This document shows positions 6,594 through 13,416 of a stretch of 13,683 nucleotides of DNA, piece by piece. Origin of the DNA: Pelotomaculum_B sp964543575. Lineage in GTDB: Bacteria; Bacillota; Desulfotomaculia; Desulfotomaculales; Pelotomaculaceae. The stretch covers positions 1-13,683 of the forward strand of contig CAZIYV010000090.1 in NCBI GenBank assembly GCA_964543575.1. Reading direction: 5' to 3'. Made by a program: the position numbers and the translations under genes. The notes beneath the pieces were generated by a model. It was not told the origin of the DNA. It was given only the letters and a program-made list of their open reading frames with translations, and ran no database searches. Numbering within the stretch: position 1 is the stretch's first letter; each line of letters begins with the position of its first letter.

Positions 6594-6622
6594 ATTATAA
6601 CGAAGGGGTGATAGCTCGTCAA
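6594..6622 (-). promoter_or_regulatory. Sigma-A-type promoter of sigH
   Basis: Minus strand TTGACG (6617-6622), 17 bp, TATAAT (6594-6599). It lies 29 bp beyond the yacP stop codon, so sigH can be transcribed independently of the upstream block. Confidence 0.8.
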
Positions 6623-6650
6623 GGTAAAATTAACAGAGACCTTGTCTTGT

Positions 6651-7163
6651 CTATTTTTTTCCCCGGCGCCATCTCTCAAATTTAGATCTCACCTTGTCCA
6701 GGAGGTGGTTCTCCAGGTAGCTCTCTGAAGGGAGAGTTTTGGTGTAATGCTCCTGGATTTCCTTTCTGGCTCTGTCAACCTGGTCGCGCAACTCGCCGGG
6801 TGTAAGGCGGTACGCGCCCTTGCCGAAAATTATGCCCTGCTCAGCCCAGTCAGAAGTCGCCACATAAATAATTCCTTCATTAAACAGCCGTCCTACCAGA
6901 CTTTCAATGTAAGCGTCAGCTGTTTCTCCCTGTTTGGTAAATATAACATCCACGCTGTCAATGGTATCGGTTCTTTCAACAGAATTCTTTACCTGGTGGG
7001 CGTCAAAAACCACAAATGTTTTTTGTCCTGACAGGTAAGAATAATTGGCCAGGATCGATACCAGCTTATACCTGGCGTGTTCCAGACCTGATTCTTTGAG
7101 ACTTTCAAATTCGGGCCAGGCATAGATGATGTTGTACCCGTCAACGACCAGAAACTCTTTCAT
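6651..7163 (-). CDS. yacP: NYN-domain ribonuclease YacP/Rae1
   Basis: 170 residues from ATG at 7161-7163; a longer in-frame extension lacks conservation. The N-terminus FLVVDGYNIIYAWPEF holds the first catalytic Asp of the PIN/NYN fold; TFVVFDAHQVKN, FTKQGETADAYIESLV and YVATSDWAEQGIIFGKGA follow in family order. In Bacillus subtilis the ortholog Rae1 cuts mRNA in the ribosomal A site (established for that protein). The gene overlaps the 3' end of rlmB by 23 bp, implying translational coupling; the ribosome site GAAGGG lies inside rlmB. The order rlmB-yacP-sigH is the classical Firmicute one. Confidence 0.93.
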   Translation of the reverse strand: MKEFLVVDGYNIIYAWPEFESLKESGLEHARYKLVSILANYSYLSGQKTFVVFDAHQVKNSVERTDTIDSVDVIFTKQGETADAYIESLVGRLFNEGIIYVATSDWAEQGIIFGKGAYRLTPGELRDQVDRARKEIQEHYTKTLPSESYLENHLLDKVRSKFERWRRGKK

Positions 7164-7902
7164 GATCAAGAGCCCTTCTTCTCTGCCGAAGCACTTCATA
7201 AGACAACAAGGCCGTGGCGACCGAAGCGTTCAGGGAATTAACCTGCCCTAACATAGGCAGCCGCACCAGGCTGTCACAGCGTTCTTTAACCAGGCGACCC
7301 AGCCCTTTGTCTTCTCCGCCTATAACCAGCGCTAAGGGGCCGTCCAGTCGGGCATCCCAAAAAATATCCTCACCGTCTGCCTCAGCGCCTACAATCCAAA
7401 GACCCTTCTTTTTGAGTCCCTCTATGGTTTGAGGAAGATTGGCCACCCTCGCCACCTGGACATATTCAATCGCACCCGCGGATGACTTGGCCACAGTAGG
7501 GGTCAGCGGCGCCGAGCGGCGGCGGGGAATAACAACCCCGTGCGCGCCGGCGGCGTCAGCTGTGCGCAGAATCGCGCCCAGGTTGTGAGGGTCGCTGATT
7601 TCATCCAGGATGATCAGGAAAGGCGCCTCACCCGGGCTGATACCCGCCAGGATATCGTCAACCTCCACGTATTCTTTGGCGGCCAGAAAAGCCAGAACAC
7701 CCTGGTGGGCGATACCCGAAGCGAACTTTTCCAGGCGCTGGCGGTCCACTTTCTGCACGGGTATCTTTCTGTCCCTGGCCGTTGTGAAAATTTCCTGAAG
7801 AGGGCCGGTTAAAACACCCTCCGCAATCATAATCTTGTTGATCGGCCGGCCTGCTCGCAGGGCTTCTCTTACAGGGTTGCGGCCGGCAATAATGTCGTCC
7901 AG
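7141..7902 (-). CDS. rlmB: 23S rRNA (guanosine-2'-O-)-methyltransferase RlmB (SpoU/TrmH family), CTG start
   Basis: The 253-residue frame runs from CTG 7900-7902. The conserved RlmB N-terminus (IIAGRNPVREALRAG) is in frame, but the only upstream codons before a TAA stop are AAG GAG AGT GTC AAC, so no ATG, GTG or TTG is available; the first ATG would start 24 residues later and lose this segment. AAGGAG lies 9 nt before the CTG. The SPOUT domain is intact: NLGAILRTADAAGAHGVV, IGGEDKGLGR and LGQVNSLNASVATALLSYE, the knotted AdoMet site. It methylates a ribose in 23S rRNA (G2251 in E. coli) or possibly a tRNA, as family members vary. It overlaps yacP by 23 bp. Confidence 0.92.
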   Translation of the reverse strand: MDDIIAGRNPVREALRAGRPINKIMIAEGVLTGPLQEIFTTARDRKIPVQKVDRQRLEKFASGIAHQGVLAFLAAKEYVEVDDILAGISPGEAPFLIILDEISDPHNLGAILRTADAAGAHGVVIPRRRSAPLTPTVAKSSAGAIEYVQVARVANLPQTIEGLKKKGLWIVGAEADGEDIFWDARLDGPLALVIGGEDKGLGRLVKERCDSLVRLPMLGQVNSLNASVATALLSYEVLRQRRRALDHERVSGR

Positions 7903-7988
7903 GTTGACACTCTCCTTTTAGCTGTTTTTAGACAGTATGATTAAATATTTATAAAAGATTTTCGTCCTTTAAGAATAGTTCCCCAGTT

Positions 7989-8729
7989 TTATATGTTTTT
8001 AAACTTTTCTCTGACCTCGCTGCTTTTGCCGCAGCTCATCTTACCTTCCGGGCAGGGACCTTGCAGGCAGCCGGGCCCGGCTTCTTTAAAAATAACAGGC
8101 GCAGCCTGTTTAGCCAGGCGCAGCATCTCTGTGGCCAGTGCCCGGATCTCCCACTGGGCCCGGTTGCAGCAGCGCAGGTTGAAGAAGTGGAGCAGTTCCC
8201 GGGCGTTCATGGTGACCAGCATCTTGGTCTCCGCCGCGTTGGGCAGGACAAAACGGGCGTCCTCATTGGTTGACTCCCCGCTGTCCCCAAGCTTTTCCAC
8301 CCATCCGTCATACCATTTTTGCACCTGCTTCATCTGGCCTGCAAATTCCCGAACCGCCTCTGGGCCCAGCGCTTCAATGCGCGGCGGGATGATATAACCA
8401 AAAACATCGTCCTCTTTAGCCGCGCTGGCCTCTGAAACGTATCGTTGGGACTTGACGCTGAAGCTGGCGATGCGGTGCCTGGTAATCTGGGCCAGCAGGC
8501 TGCGGGAGACCCCTTCTATACCGAAGGTAAAACTGGCGTGCTCTATTGGTGAAAGGTGGCTAAATTCCATCAGCCGCGCCAGAAAAGGCTCCTGGTTTCT
8601 GGCTTCAATGCCCTTCTTTAACTCCTCAACATCAGCCGGCGAGTAGCACAGCTTGGCTCCCATGGCAACAATCTCTTGAGGTTCGGGAGTGTATCTCAGA
8701 AGGATAACACTCAACTTTTTAGCACTCAT
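7989..8729 (-). CDS. thyX: FAD-dependent thymidylate synthase ThyX
   Basis: 246 residues from ATG 8727-8729; the GTG nine bases upstream is part of the GAGGTG ribosome site (8736-8741, 6-nt spacing), so ATG is chosen. The ThyX signature RHRx7S is exact: R84-H-R86 ... S94-Q-R. HLSPIEHASFTFGIEGVSR and NARELLHFFNLRCCNRAQWEIR are also family-typical. The C-terminal tail has GPGC..GPC...SCG, a cysteine-rich end I recall from clostridial ThyX. It makes dTMP from dUMP with methylenetetrahydrofolate and reduced flavin in the cytoplasm. It lies downstream of mrnC, separated by a repeat-filled 230-bp gap. Confidence 0.97.
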   Translation of the reverse strand: MSAKKLSVILLRYTPEPQEIVAMGAKLCYSPADVEELKKGIEARNQEPFLARLMEFSHLSPIEHASFTFGIEGVSRSLLAQITRHRIASFSVKSQRYVSEASAAKEDDVFGYIIPPRIEALGPEAVREFAGQMKQVQKWYDGWVEKLGDSGESTNEDARFVLPNAAETKMLVTMNARELLHFFNLRCCNRAQWEIRALATEMLRLAKQAAPVIFKEAGPGCLQGPCPEGKMSCGKSSEVREKFKNI

Positions 8730-8750
8730 TTTTAACACCTCAATTTTTAG

Positions 8751-8969
8751 TCGTGAGTCGTGAGACTTGGGACGTGGGTATATACTGTATTCCTACCAAG
8801 TAAATAACTTAATAACTTAGGTACCCGGTACACTAATACTAATATATTTTAGTCGTGGGTAGTGGGTCGTGAGATTCCAGCATCCTCCTGGGTCTTTTTG
8901 ACCCTTGAGACAATCCCTTTAGTCTCACGTCTCATTTCTCACGTCCCAAGTCTCATATCTCACGTCTCA
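8751..8969. repeat. Heptanucleotide arrays between mrnC and thyX (element R3)
   Basis: Three blocks of ~TGAGACG units. Block a at 8754-8781 (TGAGTCG, TGAGACT, TGGGACG, TGGGTAT); block b at 8856-8876 (TGGGTAG, TGGGTCG, TGAGATT); block c inverted at 8921-8969, seven consecutive units of type CGTCTCA. A 16-bp stretch of block a (8761-8776) is perfectly complementary to block c (8940-8955). Between b and c lies hairpin GGGTC-TTTTT-GACCC (8890-8904). Block c runs into mrnC and supplies its stop codon. Confidence 0.85.
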
Positions 8970-9373
8970 TTCTGTATGGCTTCCAGGGCTATATCCATAA
9001 TCTCGGCAAGCCGGACAGCGTCACCCTTCAAATAAAGGTAGCCGATTAAACTTTCCAGAGCGGTGCTGTGGCGGTACTCAATCACCCCGGCGCCCCGCGG
9101 GACGTGGGGTGATTTGGCGTTGCGCCCCCTGCGCATGACCGCGGACTCCTCTTCACTGAGTTTTCCCTCCAGCGCGTGCAGGGCTTTGGCCTGGGCGCCG
9201 GCGTTGACGTATTTTACAGACTCGCCGTGGAGCTTATTAACCCTTGCCAGCCCGTTGTTAACCAGATGCTCCCGCACCGCCAGTTCATACACCGCGTCGC
9301 CGATGTAGGCCAGGACCAGCGCCGGGAGATCTGCCGGCCGCTCAATATTTTTGATTTTATTATTAAACAACAA
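8960..9373 (-). CDS. mrnC: Mini-ribonuclease III (MrnC)
   Basis: 137 residues, a single RNase III-like domain without the dsRNA-binding domain, as expected for Mini-III. Catalytic signature LAYIGDAVYE (21-30, Asp26) and HSTALESLIGYLYL (102-115, Glu107) are intact, with the RGRNAK segment between. Mini-III matures 23S rRNA ends in Bacillus. Start is TTG at 9371-9373 (a second TTG follows directly), 2 bp after the cysS stop; the upstream GGTAGG is a weak ribosome site, so coupling with cysS is likely. The last residues (ET) and the TGA stop are encoded by the heptad array that follows. Confidence 0.94.
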   Translation of the reverse strand: MLFNNKIKNIERPADLPALVLAYIGDAVYELAVREHLVNNGLARVNKLHGESVKYVNAGAQAKALHALEGKLSEEESAVMRRGRNAKSPHVPRGAGVIEYRHSTALESLIGYLYLKGDAVRLAEIMDIALEAIQNET

Positions 9374-9375
9374 AC

Positions 9376-10833
9376 CTACCCCTGCTTTTTCCAGCGAACT
9401 CCCTGCGGTGTATCCTCCAGGACAATGCCCAGCTCTTTCAGGCCGTCCCTGATCCGGTCGGAAGTACCCCAGTCTTTCTTCTGCCGTGCTTCCTGCCGCA
9501 CTTCTATAATCAGGTTGAGAAGTTTTTCAGCAAAGCCTGAGCTTTCTTCGGAAGCGCTTTCAATAATAATACTGCCATCGCTGTCAACCTTAAAAACACC
9601 GAGAACTTCATTGAATACCTTAAATAAGTCCATGGCTTTGATTAGAATCTCCCGGTCGGCCCTGGCCAATGTGTCTCCCAGTTGTTGAACCGCCGAATTA
9701 ACTTCCCTGGCCAGGTCAAAGGTGATCCCAACAGCCAGGGCTGTGTTAAAATCATCGTCCATGGCAGCCTCAAAGGAGGACTTTAAAGTGTCAATCGCTG
9801 ATTTCAAATCTCCCGTCGTTACCGCCGCTTCTTCACCGCTACTCTTTGCCAGTGCTTCTGTTAAAAGGCGGATGCTGGTCTTTATTCTCTCCAGGCCTCG
9901 TCCAGCGGAGGCCAGTTTCTCGTCGTCAAAATCCAGGGGACTGCGATAGTGTGTTGAGAGAAGGTAAAAACGCACTATTTCCGGTTGAAATTTAGCCAGG
10001 ATGTCCCTGACCAGAAAGAAGTTGCCCAGGGATTTAGACATTTTTTCTTCTTTTACAGTGATAAAGCCATTGTGCAGCCAGTAGCGTACAAAGGGCTCTC
10101 CGGTAGCGGCCTCACTCTGGGCTATATCATTTTCATGGTGGGGAAAGATCAGGTCAAAACCCCCGCCGTGAATGTCAAAGTTGGTGCCCAGGTATTTTAA
10201 AGACATAGCCGAGCATTCAATATGCCAGCCCGGCCGGCCGGGTCCCCAGGGGCTGTCCCAGGAAGGTTCTCCCGGCTTGGCTGATTTCCAGACGGCGAAA
10301 TCCAGCGGATCGCGCTTTCTGGTATCGACTTCCACCCGCGCTCCGGCCTGCAGGTCATCCAGCGTGCGGCCGGAAAGTTTGCCGTATCCGGGAAATTTCC
10401 GCACCTCAAAGTAAACGTCGCCTTCCACCACATAGGCTGAGCCGTTTTCTACCAGAGCCTCCACCATCTTGATAATCCCGGGCATATGTCCGGTAACTTT
10501 AGGGTGCTCATCCGCCCGGAGCACGTTCAGGGCATCAGCATCTTTAAAGTACTCGTTGATATAGATGCGGGACAGCTCCAGGGGGCCTTTTCCCTCCTGG
10601 GCGGCACGGTTGATAATTTTATCATCCACGTCGGTAAAGTTCTGAATATAAAGAACCTCGTACCCCTTATAAGCGAAATACCGCCGCACAGTGTCGAAAA
10701 ACACAAGCGGCCTGGCGTTGCCCAGATGTATATAGTTGTACGTTGTCGGGCCGCAGACATATAGGCCAACCTTGCCGGGCTCCCGTGGCTGGAATGTTTC
10801 TTTGCGCCTGGTCATGGTGTTATAAACTTCCAT
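9376..10833 (-). CDS. cysS: Cysteinyl-tRNA synthetase
   Basis: 485 residues from ATG 10831-10833, behind GGGGAGG (10843-10849). An in-frame extension to 10917 would translate the intergenic repeat and is rejected. HIGH-type motif NYIHLGNARP (33-42), KMSKS at 264-268, and zinc ligands C27, C207, H232, E236 match the family positions. The C-terminal anticodon-binding region ends with IRDGLKELGIVLEDTPQGVRWKK. It charges tRNA-Cys in the cytoplasm. It lies between gltX (upstream, 92-bp repeat-filled gap) and mrnC (2 bp). No T-box was seen before it. Confidence 0.98.
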   Translation of the reverse strand: MEVYNTMTRRKETFQPREPGKVGLYVCGPTTYNYIHLGNARPLVFFDTVRRYFAYKGYEVLYIQNFTDVDDKIINRAAQEGKGPLELSRIYINEYFKDADALNVLRADEHPKVTGHMPGIIKMVEALVENGSAYVVEGDVYFEVRKFPGYGKLSGRTLDDLQAGARVEVDTRKRDPLDFAVWKSAKPGEPSWDSPWGPGRPGWHIECSAMSLKYLGTNFDIHGGGFDLIFPHHENDIAQSEAATGEPFVRYWLHNGFITVKEEKMSKSLGNFFLVRDILAKFQPEIVRFYLLSTHYRSPLDFDDEKLASAGRGLERIKTSIRLLTEALAKSSGEEAAVTTGDLKSAIDTLKSSFEAAMDDDFNTALAVGITFDLAREVNSAVQQLGDTLARADREILIKAMDLFKVFNEVLGVFKVDSDGSIIIESASEESSGFAEKLLNLIIEVRQEARQKKDWGTSDRIRDGLKELGIVLEDTPQGVRWKKQG

Positions 10834-10856
10834 AAAAGAATGACCTCCCCTTTTGG

Positions 10857-10931
10857 TCGTGAGTCGTTGGATGTGGGGGAAAGTTGTGCGAATAAATTCG
10901 CACCTACATCTACTCACGTCTCACATCACAT
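10857..10931. repeat. Opposed heptanucleotide array with perfect palindrome between gltX and cysS (element R4)
   Basis: Left arm TCG, TGAGTCG, TTGGATG, TGGGGGA (10857-10880); right arm CCTACAT, CTACTCA, CGTCTCA (10904-10924). Centre: perfect dyad GTGCGAAT-AA-ATTCGCAC (10886-10903). The right arm borders the gltX TGA (10926-10928); the left arm ends 6 bp from the cysS ribosome site. The mRNA between the two genes can fold into a long hairpin. Confidence 0.8.
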
Positions 10932-12377
10932 CCACCTTGATAGACGCCGGATAATTCCATCACTCCCCAGGATGGCTATGATCTGGTTCAAATCAGGCCC
11001 CTGCGTACTTCCGGTGAGCGCTACGCGCACCGGCATGAATATCTGTTTCCCCTTAAGCCCAAGGTCCCTGCCAACTTCCTTCAAAAGTTCTTTAGCCTCA
11101 TTTTCTTTTATCTCACCTGAATTTGTGACACTCACCTTTTTAATCAAACAGCCCAATACCGCGCTAACCTGTTCGCCGGCCATAATCTCCTGAGCTTCCT
11201 GTTCTTCAATTTGGACTTTATCTTCAAAATAGATTTTGGCCTGGGTGGTTATTTCCTCCATATAGCTGAGATGTTTTTGGAGAGAGGCCACCACCATTTT
11301 GACCCACTTGTACTTTTCAGGTGACAGTGGGGCGCTTAAATACCCGGCTTTTTCTAAATGGGGGATGGCCAGATCGGTAAGCTGTTCCAGGGGCGCCTGT
11401 CTTATATAATGGCCGTTGAGCCAGTTCAGTTTTTCCAGGTCAAAAACAGCGGGGCTCTTGGCAACCCGGCCCAGAGAAAACTGCTGTTTCAGTTCGTCCA
11501 GGGGAAATACTTCTTCCTCGCCACCGGGAGACCAGCCCAAAAGGGCCAGAAAATTGACCAGGGTTTCGGGCAAATAGCCTTTTGCCTGGTACTGTTCAAT
11601 GGCCGTGGCGCCGTGACGTTTGCTCATTTTGCTGCGGTCCTTGCCCAGGATAAGAGATACGTGGGCAAACTCCGGCATATCCCAGCCCAGGGCGTTGTAC
11701 AAAAGTATCTGGCGCGGGGTATTGGACAGGTGCTCTTCAGCCCTGATTACATGACTGATTTTCATAGTATAATCATCCACCACAACCGCGAAATTGTAAG
11801 TGGGGATACCATCCGACTTGATTATGATGAAATCGCCGATATCGCAGCATTCAAAAGAAACATCCCCCCGGACGAGGTCTTTTACCACAACCACCTCACC
11901 GGCAGGCACCCGGAAGCGTACCACCGGACGGCGCCCCGCCGCCTCATGCCGCCGGCATTCCTCTGCTGTAAGAGCCCTGCAGCGGCCCAGGTACCTCGGC
12001 AGTTCGCCCCTGGCCAGCAGCGCTTCTCTTTCTGCAGCGAGTTCTTCCTCGCTGCAGTAGCAGTGGTAGGCCAGGCCGTTTTTCAGGAGAACTTCCGCGT
12101 AATGGCGGTAAATATCCAGCCTTTCAGTCTGGCGGTACGACCCGTAAGGACCTCCAACATCAATACCCTCGTCCCAGTCCAGGCCAAGCCAGCGCAGTGA
12201 ATTCAAAATGTTTTCCTCTGACTGCCGGGATGAACGCTCAAGATCGGTATCTTCTATGCGAACAATATAAGTACCGCCGTAACGGCGGGCAAAAAGCCAG
12301 TTAAAAAGCGCTGATCTCGCTCCACCAATATGCAGGGGACCTGTAGGACTTGGCGCAAATCTCACTCGAACCGACAA
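10926..12377 (-). CDS. gltX: Glutamyl-tRNA synthetase
   Basis: 483 residues from TTG 12375-12377, chosen because perfect AAGGAGG (12386-12392) sits 8 nt upstream and the protein then begins SVRVRFAPSPTG, as family members do. Upstream in-frame ATGs (12422, 12404) have no ribosome site. HIGH-type motif PSPTGPLHIG (9-18), KMSKR at 250-254, and a CYC pair (106-108) typical of the zinc-binding region are present. It charges tRNA-Glu; whether it also charges tRNA-Gln for the GatCAB route cannot be told here. The leader is ~95 nt and shows no T-box. Confidence 0.97.
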   Translation of the reverse strand: MSVRVRFAPSPTGPLHIGGARSALFNWLFARRYGGTYIVRIEDTDLERSSRQSEENILNSLRWLGLDWDEGIDVGGPYGSYRQTERLDIYRHYAEVLLKNGLAYHCYCSEEELAAEREALLARGELPRYLGRCRALTAEECRRHEAAGRRPVVRFRVPAGEVVVVKDLVRGDVSFECCDIGDFIIIKSDGIPTYNFAVVVDDYTMKISHVIRAEEHLSNTPRQILLYNALGWDMPEFAHVSLILGKDRSKMSKRHGATAIEQYQAKGYLPETLVNFLALLGWSPGGEEEVFPLDELKQQFSLGRVAKSPAVFDLEKLNWLNGHYIRQAPLEQLTDLAIPHLEKAGYLSAPLSPEKYKWVKMVVASLQKHLSYMEEITTQAKIYFEDKVQIEEQEAQEIMAGEQVSAVLGCLIKKVSVTNSGEIKENEAKELLKEVGRDLGLKGKQIFMPVRVALTGSTQGPDLNQIIAILGSDGIIRRLSRWM

Positions 12378-12482
12378 AACATGTTCCTCCTTGTCTGTTG
12401 TCATAAAATAATAAACACGCATTCAAATAATCACGGAAAATGTCAACAATCTATGTATAAATACCGTTTTTTACCGTAGCTT

Positions 12483-12512
12483 ATTATAACACCTATATTA
12501 ACAGGCAGGCAA
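12483..12512 (-). promoter_or_regulatory. Likely promoter of the gltX-cysS-mrnC-thyX block
   Basis: Minus strand TTGCCT (12507-12512), 18 bp, exact TATAAT (12483-12488), about 105 bp before the gltX TTG. An isolated TTGACA nearer the gene has no good -10 partner. Confidence 0.6.
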
Positions 12513-12582
12513 CTTTTTAGCCGCTGAAGGGCAGGCTCTAAAACGGCCGATCCACACGCTGTTTGGCAGGCAGAAAAATTAC

Positions 12583-12611
12583 TTGTATCCGCCAGCCCAA
12601 TCTAATATAAT
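12583..12611 (+). promoter_or_regulatory. Promoter of the small cysteine-rich ORF
   Basis: TTGTAT (12583-12588), 17 bp, exact TATAAT (12606-12611). A weak hairpin CCTTG...CAAGG (12638-12654) followed by a T7 run lies in the short leader before the gene. Confidence 0.7.
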
Positions 12612-12684
12612 TTAGTCAGGCGCAAGGCCGATGCTGTCCTTGAAATTCACAAGGTCTTTTTTTATTTTAAAGGGGGGACCTCAC

Positions 12685-12945
12685 ATGATGGACCATGACG
12701 ATTTCCATGAAATCGATCGGCTTTTGGAAAGATGCTGCGACAACTGCCTGCTTACCAGAATGCACTGCGCCAGCTGCCGTATTGAGAAACTGAGGGGGAT
12801 AACAGGCCAATTAAGCAAGTCAGCCGCTTATGAGCTAATAAATGTGGAAGATTTGAAAACACTCTTAAAACTTGCCGGGGACTCAAATAAGGGGGATGAA
12901 AGAGAAAGGGAAGTTGTTGAAAAGTGGCGGCAAGTTGTGCCCTGA
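12685..12945 (+). CDS. Small cysteine-rich protein of unknown function
   Basis: 86 residues from ATG 12685 (a second ATG follows at once), behind AAAGGGGGG (12669-12677). An upstream in-frame start at 12631 lacks a ribosome site. The N-terminal third holds five cysteines in RCCDNCLLTRMHCASCRIEKL, i.e. two CxxC pairs (CDNC and CASC) able to bind zinc or an iron-sulfur centre; the rest is helical and charged, ending EREREVVEKWRQVVP. No signal peptide or membrane segment. It is transcribed against its neighbours and ends 3 bp before the ispF stop. A good promoter and ribosome site support it being real. I do not recognise the family. Confidence 0.75.
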   Translation: MMDHDDFHEIDRLLERCCDNCLLTRMHCASCRIEKLRGITGQLSKSAAYELINVEDLKTLLKLAGDSNKGDEREREVVEKWRQVVP

Positions 12946-12948
12946 TCA

Positions 12949-13416
12949 TCACTCAATCATCGCTATCGCGTAGGCGGCGATGCCCTCCCCGGTGCCGGTA
13001 AACCCGAGTCTTTCCGTTGTTGTGGCCTTGATATTTACCTGACTGGAACCGATCGCTAGCGCGGCGGCGACATTTGCCGCCATATTCTCCATATAGGGCG
13101 CCAGCCTGGGTTCCTGGGCGACGATTACCGAGTCAATATTTACTACCTTCAGACCTTTCTCAGTTAGTAGGTCCTTCACCCGGGCAAGCAGGATCATACT
13201 GCTGATATCCTTGTATTGACTGTCAGTATCAGGAAAATGCCTGCCGATATCACCTGCTCCGGCGGCGCCCAAAAGCGCGTCCATAATGGCGTGCGCCAGC
13301 ACATCCGCGTCAGAGTGTCCGAGCAGTCCCTTTTTATAAGGAACGGTCACGCCGCCCAGTACCAGTGTCCTGCCGGCAGCCAACCTGTGCGCATCATACC
13401 CCATGCCGATTCTCAA
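12949..13416 (-). CDS. ispF: 2-C-methyl-D-erythritol 2,4-cyclodiphosphate synthase
   Basis: 155 residues, the normal IspF length. Metal ligands D8, H10 (MGYDAHRL) and H42 (DADVLAHAI) are intact, as are GDIGRHFPDTD and the C-terminal NIKATTTERLGFTGTGEGIAAYA. It closes the cyclodiphosphate ring in the MEP isoprenoid pathway. Start is TTG (13414-13416), overlapping the ispD TGA by three bases (TTGA), so translation is coupled; the first ATG would remove the conserved MRIG. The adjacent downstream gene is on the opposite strand. Confidence 0.97.
   Translation of the reverse strand: MRIGMGYDAHRLAAGRTLVLGGVTVPYKKGLLGHSDADVLAHAIMDALLGAAGAGDIGRHFPDTDSQYKDISSMILLARVKDLLTEKGLKVVNIDSVIVAQEPRLAPYMENMAANVAAALAIGSSQVNIKATTTERLGFTGTGEGIAAYAIAMIE

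Noticed and set aside
6632..6660. Plus-strand AGAC...GTCT hairpin followed by a T-run
   Set aside because: The stem is only 4 bp and no plus-strand gene precedes it; the T-run is the 3' end of yacP on the other strand.
7898..7910. GTG at 7908-7910 as rlmB start
   Set aside because: It is out of frame with RlmB, reaches a stop after about a dozen codons and lies almost on top of the ribosome site.
8921..8969. CRISPR array
   Set aside because: Units are 7 bp, contiguous and degenerate, with no unique spacers and no cas genes nearby.
10834..10917. N-terminal extension of CysS
   Set aside because: It would translate the heptad repeat; ATG 10831-10833 has a GGGGAGG site and matches family N-termini.
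11358..12200. Long plus-strand open frame (280 codons) opposite gltX
   Set aside because: It is antisense to a fully conserved GltX and shows no family resemblance; a codon-bias shadow.
12378..12422. Upstream ATG starts for GltX
   Set aside because: No ribosome site precedes them, while TTG 12377 has perfect AAGGAGG at 8 nt and fits the family N-terminus.
12378..12482. T-box leader before gltX
   Set aside because: No T-box sequence (TGGNACCGCG-like) or following terminator was seen; only a short acggta direct repeat.
12504..12571. Three copies of GGCAGGC (12504, 12530, 12565) as an iteron-like operator
   Set aside because: Spacing is irregular (26 and 35 bp), the motif is short, and one copy overlaps the -35; chance is likely.
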